From Pseudomonadota bacterium (lineage in GTDB: Bacteria; Pseudomonadota; Alphaproteobacteria; Sphingomonadales; Sphingomonadaceae): a stretch of DNA of 13,115 nucleotides. The stretch covers positions 1 through 13,115 of the forward strand of contig CAUJJQ010000025.1 in assembly GCA_963205285.1 (NCBI GenBank). The letters are read 5' to 3'. Below, one piece after another: positions 9,278 to 13,115 of the stretch (its first letter is position 1; each line of letters starts with the position of its first letter). The translations under genes and the position numbers were made by a program. The notes under the pieces were generated by a model. That model was not told where the DNA came from. It ran no database searches and was given only the letters and a program-made list of their open reading frames with translations.

Positions 9278-9367
9278 ATGACAGGGGCCGCGAACCGGGA
9301 TTGGTGCGGCCTCTGGTGTGAGGTTACCGTCCGTGATGGGCCCCTGCCTGCACAGGGGCACAGGTGA
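9278..9367 (+). CDS. possible 29-codon leader ORF in frame with sucA
   Basis: An ATG at 9278 opens 29 codons that end at TGA 9365-9367, directly before the GTG/ATG starts of sucA and in the same reading frame. The peptide centre is rich in Trp and Cys (DWCGLWCEV). A weak GGAA lies seven bases upstream of the ATG. Its stop lies inside the sucA ribosome binding site (AGGTGA), so ribosomes finishing it could re-initiate on sucA and would unfold the hairpins on the way. An ORF this short is expected by chance in GC-rich DNA, and its codons overlap RNA stems, so it may be meaningless. Confidence 0.2.
   Translation: MTGAANRDWCGLWCEVTVRDGPLPAQGHR
9340..9359 (+). promoter_or_regulatory. hairpin next to the sucA ribosome binding site
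   Basis: GCCCCTG (9340-9346) pairs with CAGGGGC (9353-9359), giving a seven-base-pair stem with a CCTGCA loop. It ends two bases before AGGTG (9362-9366), so it lies within the area covered by an initiating ribosome. The left arm can instead pair with CAGGGGCC at 9282-9289. No T-run follows, so an effect on translation is more likely than termination. Confidence 0.5.
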
Positions 9368-9370
9368 GTG

Positions 9371-12196
9371 ATGATTATGCAAAGCGAAGGCCCGACATTT
9401 TACGCCGATTCCCCGGAGCGCCCCAGTTGGGCGCGCGATAATTGGCCGATTGACGCCATTGATGATCTGAACGCCGGGCTTGACCCCTTGCGCATGCAGC
9501 TTGTGGTCAAGGCGGCGGCGGCCAAGGCGGGCAAGCCGCTCAGCGATGCTGAATTAGCCGAAGCGGCGAGCCGCGCCATCCGCGCGATGATGCTCATCCG
9601 CACCTATCGCGTGCGCGGGCATCTGGCGGCGAAACTCGACCCGCTGGGCCTCTCCAAACAGGAGGTTCCGGCAGATTTGACCCCCGAATATCATGGCTTT
9701 TCGGGCGCGGAGCTGGACGTACCGGTCCACATCGGCGGCGTATTGGGGCGGCAAAGCGCAACCATCCGTGAAATCGTTGCCATCTTGCAGGTCAATTACT
9801 GCGGCCCCGTCGGCCTTGAATATATGCACATTGCCGATGTCGAGGAACGCCGTTTCCTGCAGGACAGGATGGAGGGCGCGGACAAGGCGATTGATTTCAC
9901 GCCGGAGGGGAAAAAGGCCATCCTTTCCAAAGTGATAGAGGCTGAGGAATATGAAAAATTCCTCGCCCGAAAATATGTCGGCACCAAGCGTTTCGGGCTG
10001 GATGGCGGGGAATCGATGATCCCCGCGATGGAAGCTATCATCAAATATGGCGGCCAATATGGCGTCAAGGAAATCGTCTATGGCATGGCGCACCGTGGGC
10101 GACTCAACATGCTCGCCACCGTTATGGCCAAACCCTATCGCGTGATTTTCCACGAATTTCAGGGCGGTAGTGCCAACCCCGAAGATGTGGCGGGGTCAGG
10201 CGATGTCAAATATCACCTCGGCACCAGCACCGATCGCGAATTTGACGGCATTAAAGTGCATATGAGCCTTGTGCCCAACCCCAGCCATTTGGAGGCAGTA
10301 AACCCTGTCGTCTTGGGCAAAGTGCGTGCGCAACAGGTGATGCGCGACGACCTGGCTGACCATGCGACGGTGCTGCCCGTGCTCATCCACGGTGATGCCG
10401 CCTTCGCCGGGCAGGGGATTGTTTGGGAATGCCTCGGCTTTTCAGGGATACGCGGCTATAATACCGGCGGCTGCCTGCATTTCATTGTAAATAACCAAAT
10501 TGGTTTTACGACAAGTCCACAATTTGCCAGATCGTCACCCTATCCCAGCGACGTGGCCAAGGGGGTGCAGGCCCCCATTTTGCACGTCAATGGTGATGAT
10601 CCCGAAGCGGTGACCTTTGCCTGCAAATTGGCGCTCGATTTTCGGCAGCAGTTCAAACGTGACGTGGTCATCGACATGTGGTGTTACCGCCGCTTTGGCC
10701 ATAATGAGGGCGATGAGCCGAGCTTTACCCAACCGCTGATGTATGCACGCATCCGTCAACATCCGGCGGTGTCGCGGCTTTATGGCGCACGGTTGGTCGA
10801 TCAGGGGGTGATTGATGGCGCATGGGCCGATGGGCACCGGGCGCAATATATCGCGCATCTGGAGGATGAGTTCACGGCGGGCAGGGATTATAAGCCTAAC
10901 AAGGCGGACTGGTTCGCCGGCCGCTGGTCGGGGTTGCACATGCCCGCCGACCCAGAGGGGGCGCGGCGCAACATTGCAACCGGCGTCAGCGACAAATTAT
11001 TCGACGGTCTTGGCCGTACGCTGACCACGGTGCCCGACGATCTGGAAGTGCACAAGACATTGCGCCGCGTCATCGATGGGCGTGCGGCAATGTTTGCTGA
11101 CAAATCGGGTAAGGAAATTTTCGACTGGGCAACCGCTGAATCGCTCGCCTTTGGCAGTCTGGTGTCCGAGGGGTATCAGGTGCGCCTGTCGGGGCAGGAT
11201 TCCGGCCGCGGTACATTCTCGCAACGCCATGCGGTGTGGGTCGATCAGAATGACGAACGGCGATATGTGCCGCTCGCCACCGTTCCGCACGGGCGTTTTC
11301 AGGTGCTCGACAGCCCCTTGTCCGAATATGGCGTGCTCGGCTTTGAATATGGCTATGCGATGGCCGATCCCAAGGCGTTGGTGCTGTGGGAAGCGCAATT
11401 TGGCGACTTTGCCAATGGCGCACAGATCATGATTGATCAGTTCATCGCGGCGGGTGAGGCAAAATGGCTGCGGGCCAACGGCCTCGTCCTCCTCCTCCCC
11501 CACGGTTATGAGGGGCAGGGGCCTGAACATAGTTCGGCGCGGCTCGAACGGTTCCTGCAACTGTGCGCCAGCGACAATATCCAAGTGTGCAATATTTCGA
11601 CGCCCAGCAATTATTTCCATGTGCTGCGCCGTCAAATGCTGCGTCCCTTCCGTAAACCGTTGATCATCATGACCCCCAAGTCGCTGCTGCGGCATAAATT
11701 GGCGGTTTCGATGCGCAGCGATTTCATCGGGGAAAGCCATTTTCGCCGCATCATGTCCGACCGGACGCCGCCCGCCGATGCCAAGGTGCGCCGGCTCGTG
11801 CTCTGTTCGGGTAAGGTCGGCTATGATTTGATGGAGGCGCGCGATGCCGCCGAATTGGATGATGTCACCGTCATCCGCATCGAACAGCTTTACCCCTTTC
11901 CGGGCGAGCCGTTGGTCGAACGGCTGAAACGGATGACCGCGTTGGAAGAAGTCGTCTGGTGTCAGGAGGAACCGCGTAACAATGGCGCATATTTCTTTGT
12001 TGAACCGCTGATTGAGGAGGCTTTGGCCGCTGCGGGCAAAAAGGGTTTGCGCGCGCGTTATGCCGGGCGCGCGGCCAGCGCATCGCCCGCAACTGGGTTG
12101 ATGAGCCGCCACCAGACAGAACAGGGCGCGCTGGTTGCCGATGCACTCGGCCTTTCCGTCCGCGCCGAAATTCGCCGTTCCAGAAAAAAGGTTTGA
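9371..12196 (+). CDS. sucA: 2-oxoglutarate dehydrogenase E1 component
   Basis: E1o (941 residues from the ATG at 9371) is the thiamine-diphosphate decarboxylase of the 2-oxoglutarate dehydrogenase complex. It forms the succinyl group that is passed to the E2 lipoyl arm. The thiamine-diphosphate motif is GDAAFAGQG from about residue 341, closing at VNNQIGF at 373-379. Active-site histidines equivalent to E. coli H260 and H298 are H241 in GMAHRGRLN and H297 in HMSLVPNPSHLE. The C-terminal transketolase-like half includes QLYPFP and VVWCQEEPRNNGA. Three starts are possible: GTG 9368, ATG 9371 and ATG 9377. AGGTG at 9362-9366 suits 9377 or 9371. The N terminus, with PSWARDNWP, differs from the E. 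coli type. sucB follows after three bases. Confidence 0.97.
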   Translation: MIMQSEGPTFYADSPERPSWARDNWPIDAIDDLNAGLDPLRMQLVVKAAAAKAGKPLSDAELAEAASRAIRAMMLIRTYRVRGHLAAKLDPLGLSKQEVPADLTPEYHGFSGAELDVPVHIGGVLGRQSATIREIVAILQVNYCGPVGLEYMHIADVEERRFLQDRMEGADKAIDFTPEGKKAILSKVIEAEEYEKFLARKYVGTKRFGLDGGESMIPAMEAIIKYGGQYGVKEIVYGMAHRGRLNMLATVMAKPYRVIFHEFQGGSANPEDVAGSGDVKYHLGTSTDREFDGIKVHMSLVPNPSHLEAVNPVVLGKVRAQQVMRDDLADHATVLPVLIHGDAAFAGQGIVWECLGFSGIRGYNTGGCLHFIVNNQIGFTTSPQFARSSPYPSDVAKGVQAPILHVNGDDPEAVTFACKLALDFRQQFKRDVVIDMWCYRRFGHNEGDEPSFTQPLMYARIRQHPAVSRLYGARLVDQGVIDGAWADGHRAQYIAHLEDEFTAGRDYKPNKADWFAGRWSGLHMPADPEGARRNIATGVSDKLFDGLGRTLTTVPDDLEVHKTLRRVIDGRAAMFADKSGKEIFDWATAESLAFGSLVSEGYQVRLSGQDSGRGTFSQRHAVWVDQNDERRYVPLATVPHGRFQVLDSPLSEYGVLGFEYGYAMADPKALVLWEAQFGDFANGAQIMIDQFIAAGEAKWLRANGLVLLLPHGYEGQGPEHSSARLERFLQLCASDNIQVCNISTPSNYFHVLRRQMLRPFRKPLIIMTPKSLLRHKLAVSMRSDFIGESHFRRIMSDRTPPADAKVRRLVLCSGKVGYDLMEARDAAELDDVTVIRIEQLYPFPGEPLVERLKRMTALEEVVWCQEEPRNNGAYFFVEPLIEEALAAAGKKGLRARYAGRAASASPATGLMSRHQTEQGALVADALGLSVRAEIRRSRKKV

Positions 12197-12199
12197 ACC

Positions 12200-13115
12200 A
12201 TGGCTAGCGAAATCAAAGTCCCAACCTTGGGCGAAAGCGTCAGCGAAGCGACGCTCGGCCAATGGTTGAAGCAACCGGGGGAAGCCGTCGCGATCGACGA
12301 ACCGGTCGCCAGTTTGGAAACCGACAAGGTGGCGGTCGAAGTGCCGTCGCCCATCGCCGGGGTGATGGGCCAGCATCTGGTGGCAGAGGGGGAAACGGTC
12401 GGCGTCGGCGCAGTTCTGGGCGTGGTGGAGGATACAGTTGTTGCGGGCGTCGCGCCCGTTGCCGTTGCACCCGCGCCAGCCACGGCCCCAGCCACACTTG
12501 CCGCATCGGCGCAAACCCTGTCGCCTGCGGTGCGCCGCGTGGTGCTCGAACCTGGGATTGACCCGGCCCAGGTTGTCGGCACGGGTAAGGATGGCCGGTT
12601 GACCAAGGAAGATGTGCTGGGTGCTGCCAAGCGCGCGGGCGATGCCCCCGCCGTGTCCGCATCTGCCCCGGCTGCGGCACCTGCTGCTGCGGCGGTGAGT
12701 GGCGAACGGCGCGAAGAACGGGTCAAGATGACGCGCCTGCGCCAGACCATCGCCCGCCGGTTGAAAGAGGCGCAAAATACCGCCGCGATGCTCACCACCT
12801 TCAATGACTGCGACATGGGCGAAGTCATGGCGATGCGCGAACGCTATCGCGACATGTTTGAAAAGAAACATGGCGTGCGGCTCGGCTTTATGAGCTTTTT
12901 TGCCAAGGCGACCGCGCTTGCCGCGCGCGACATCCCCTCGGTCAACGCGCGGATTGATGGGGATGAGATTGTCTATCACGACTATCTCGACATTTCGGTG
13001 GCGGTCAGCGCCCCTAATGGCCTTGTCGTGCCGGTAGTGCGCAATGTCGATCAGATGGGCTTTGCCGACATCGAACGCGCAATTGGCGACCTTGGCCGCC
13101 GGGCCAAGGATGGCA
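12200..13115 (+). CDS. sucB: 2-oxoglutarate dehydrogenase E2 (dihydrolipoyl succinyltransferase), truncated by the window end
   Basis: The first 305 residues of E2o are present; it takes the succinyl group from E1 on a lipoyl arm and transfers it to CoA. Lipoyl domain: residues 1-78, with lipoyl-lysine K43 in LETDKVAVEVP. Linker: Ala/Pro-rich, about 82-107. E1/E3-binding domain: about 108-144 (SPAVRRVVLEPGIDPAQV...GRLTKEDVL). A second Ala-rich linker is followed by the catalytic domain from about 173 (REERVKMTRLRQTIARRL). LTTFNDCDM and HGVRLGFMSFFAKA distinguish E2o from the pyruvate E2. The catalytic HxxxDG motif lies beyond the window. Only one lipoyl domain is present, as usual for E2o. 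The ATG lies three bases after the sucA stop, with an AAGG inside the end of sucA as its ribosome binding site. lpd, encoding E3, may follow but cannot be seen. Confidence 0.96.
   Translation, partial: MASEIKVPTLGESVSEATLGQWLKQPGEAVAIDEPVASLETDKVAVEVPSPIAGVMGQHLVAEGETVGVGAVLGVVEDTVVAGVAPVAVAPAPATAPATLAASAQTLSPAVRRVVLEPGIDPAQVVGTGKDGRLTKEDVLGAAKRAGDAPAVSASAPAAAPAAAAVSGERREERVKMTRLRQTIARRLKEAQNTAAMLTTFNDCDMGEVMAMRERYRDMFEKKHGVRLGFMSFFAKATALAARDIPSVNARIDGDEIVYHDYLDISVAVSAPNGLVVPVVRNVDQMGFADIERAIGDLGRRAKDG

Larger units (their letters stand above)
9182..9370 (+). promoter_or_regulatory. candidate structured cis-regulatory RNA leader of sucA
   Basis: This 189-base spacer is far longer than the other gaps in the operon and is rich in complementary segments. 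Visible stems are: CACCGGC (9186-9192) with GCCGGTG (9242-9248); CCCG (9207-9210) with CGGG (9219-9222) around loop GTGAAAGT; CTGG (9265-9268) with TCGG (9274-9277, wobble pairs included); CAGGGGCCGC (9282-9291) with GCGGCCTCTG (9306-9315), which leaves ACC/GGT closing a six-base loop; and GCCCCTG (9340-9346) with CAGGGGC (9353-9359). Several pieces appear in cobalamin-riboswitch order: GGTGAAAGTC, then CTGAC, then GCGACTGG, then CCGCGAACCGGGA. However, the GCCACTG and GGGAAGG boxes are altered. I call it a structured leader; its class and ligand are undetermined. Confidence 0.5.

Noticed and set aside
9340..9359. Intrinsic terminator between sucD and sucA
   Set aside because: The stem is strong but no T-run follows, and it lies right next to the sucA ribosome binding site, so an effect on translation fits better.
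9182..9370. Thiamine diphosphate riboswitch, which would suit a thiamine-dependent enzyme
   Set aside because: I see no CTGAGA box and no matching ACCTGATC-type partner. The sequence does not follow that family's layout.
9182..9370. Firm call of a functional cobalamin riboswitch
   Set aside because: The likeness is partial. The GCCACTG and GGGAAGG boxes are not intact, and sucA is not a known B12-regulated gene. It is kept only as a hypothesis.
10997..12979. 660-codon open frame on the minus strand under sucA and sucB
   Set aside because: It is antisense to two clear enzymes, spans their junction, is rich in His/Arg/Gln and shows no domain. It is a by-product of GC-rich codon use.

Overview
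The window is GC-rich alphaproteobacterial chromosome. The SdhB, Mdh, SucA and SucB proteins, and the start of SucA (a PSWARDNWP-type N terminus), look most like Sphingomonadaceae (Sphingopyxis, Sphingomonas and relatives). That placement rests on family resemblance I recognise, not on a search. There are no tRNA or rRNA genes, CRISPR arrays, insertion sequences or phage genes. The longest stretches without a gene are about 196 bases (7097-7292) and 189 bases (9182-9370).

Left third (1-4119), cell-envelope type genes. The plus-strand tail of an alpha/beta hydrolase runs 61 bases into the end of a minus-strand cluster. In its own reading order that cluster is a polysaccharide/lipid-linked oligosaccharide flippase (3242 down to 1710), an isoprenylcysteine-methyltransferase-like membrane enzyme (1589 down to 849) and a thymidylate-kinase-like P-loop kinase (849 down to 154). 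Facing away from the flippase across a 97-base divergent spacer is a MobA/IspD-like nucleotidyltransferase (3340-4119). Together they suggest synthesis, modification and export of a nucleotide-activated envelope lipid or glycan of unknown structure.

Middle and right (4203-13115), a TCA-cycle gene train all on the plus strand: sdhB, a PaaI-type hotdog thioesterase, zapE (AFG1-type ATPase), an NTF2/SnoaL-fold protein, mdh, sucD, sucA and the first two thirds of sucB. The first four overlap by 4, 4 and 14 bases, so they are probably co-translated. mdh has its own AT-rich upstream region. sucA and sucB are 3 bases apart. The order is unusual in two ways: sdhB is not next to sdhCDA, and sucC is missing between mdh and sucD, although SucD needs SucC.

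The most interesting non-coding element is the 189-base sucD-sucA spacer. It can form several stable hairpins, including two mutually exclusive pairings that use the same strands. The last hairpin ends two bases before the sucA ribosome binding site. Parts of the spacer resemble, in the same order, conserved pieces of cobalamin riboswitches, but two diagnostic boxes are not intact. It also holds a 29-codon ORF, in frame with sucA, whose stop lies inside the sucA ribosome binding site. I read this as a candidate cis-regulatory RNA that sets 2-oxoglutarate dehydrogenase synthesis apart from the rest of the operon. That needs comparative and experimental proof.
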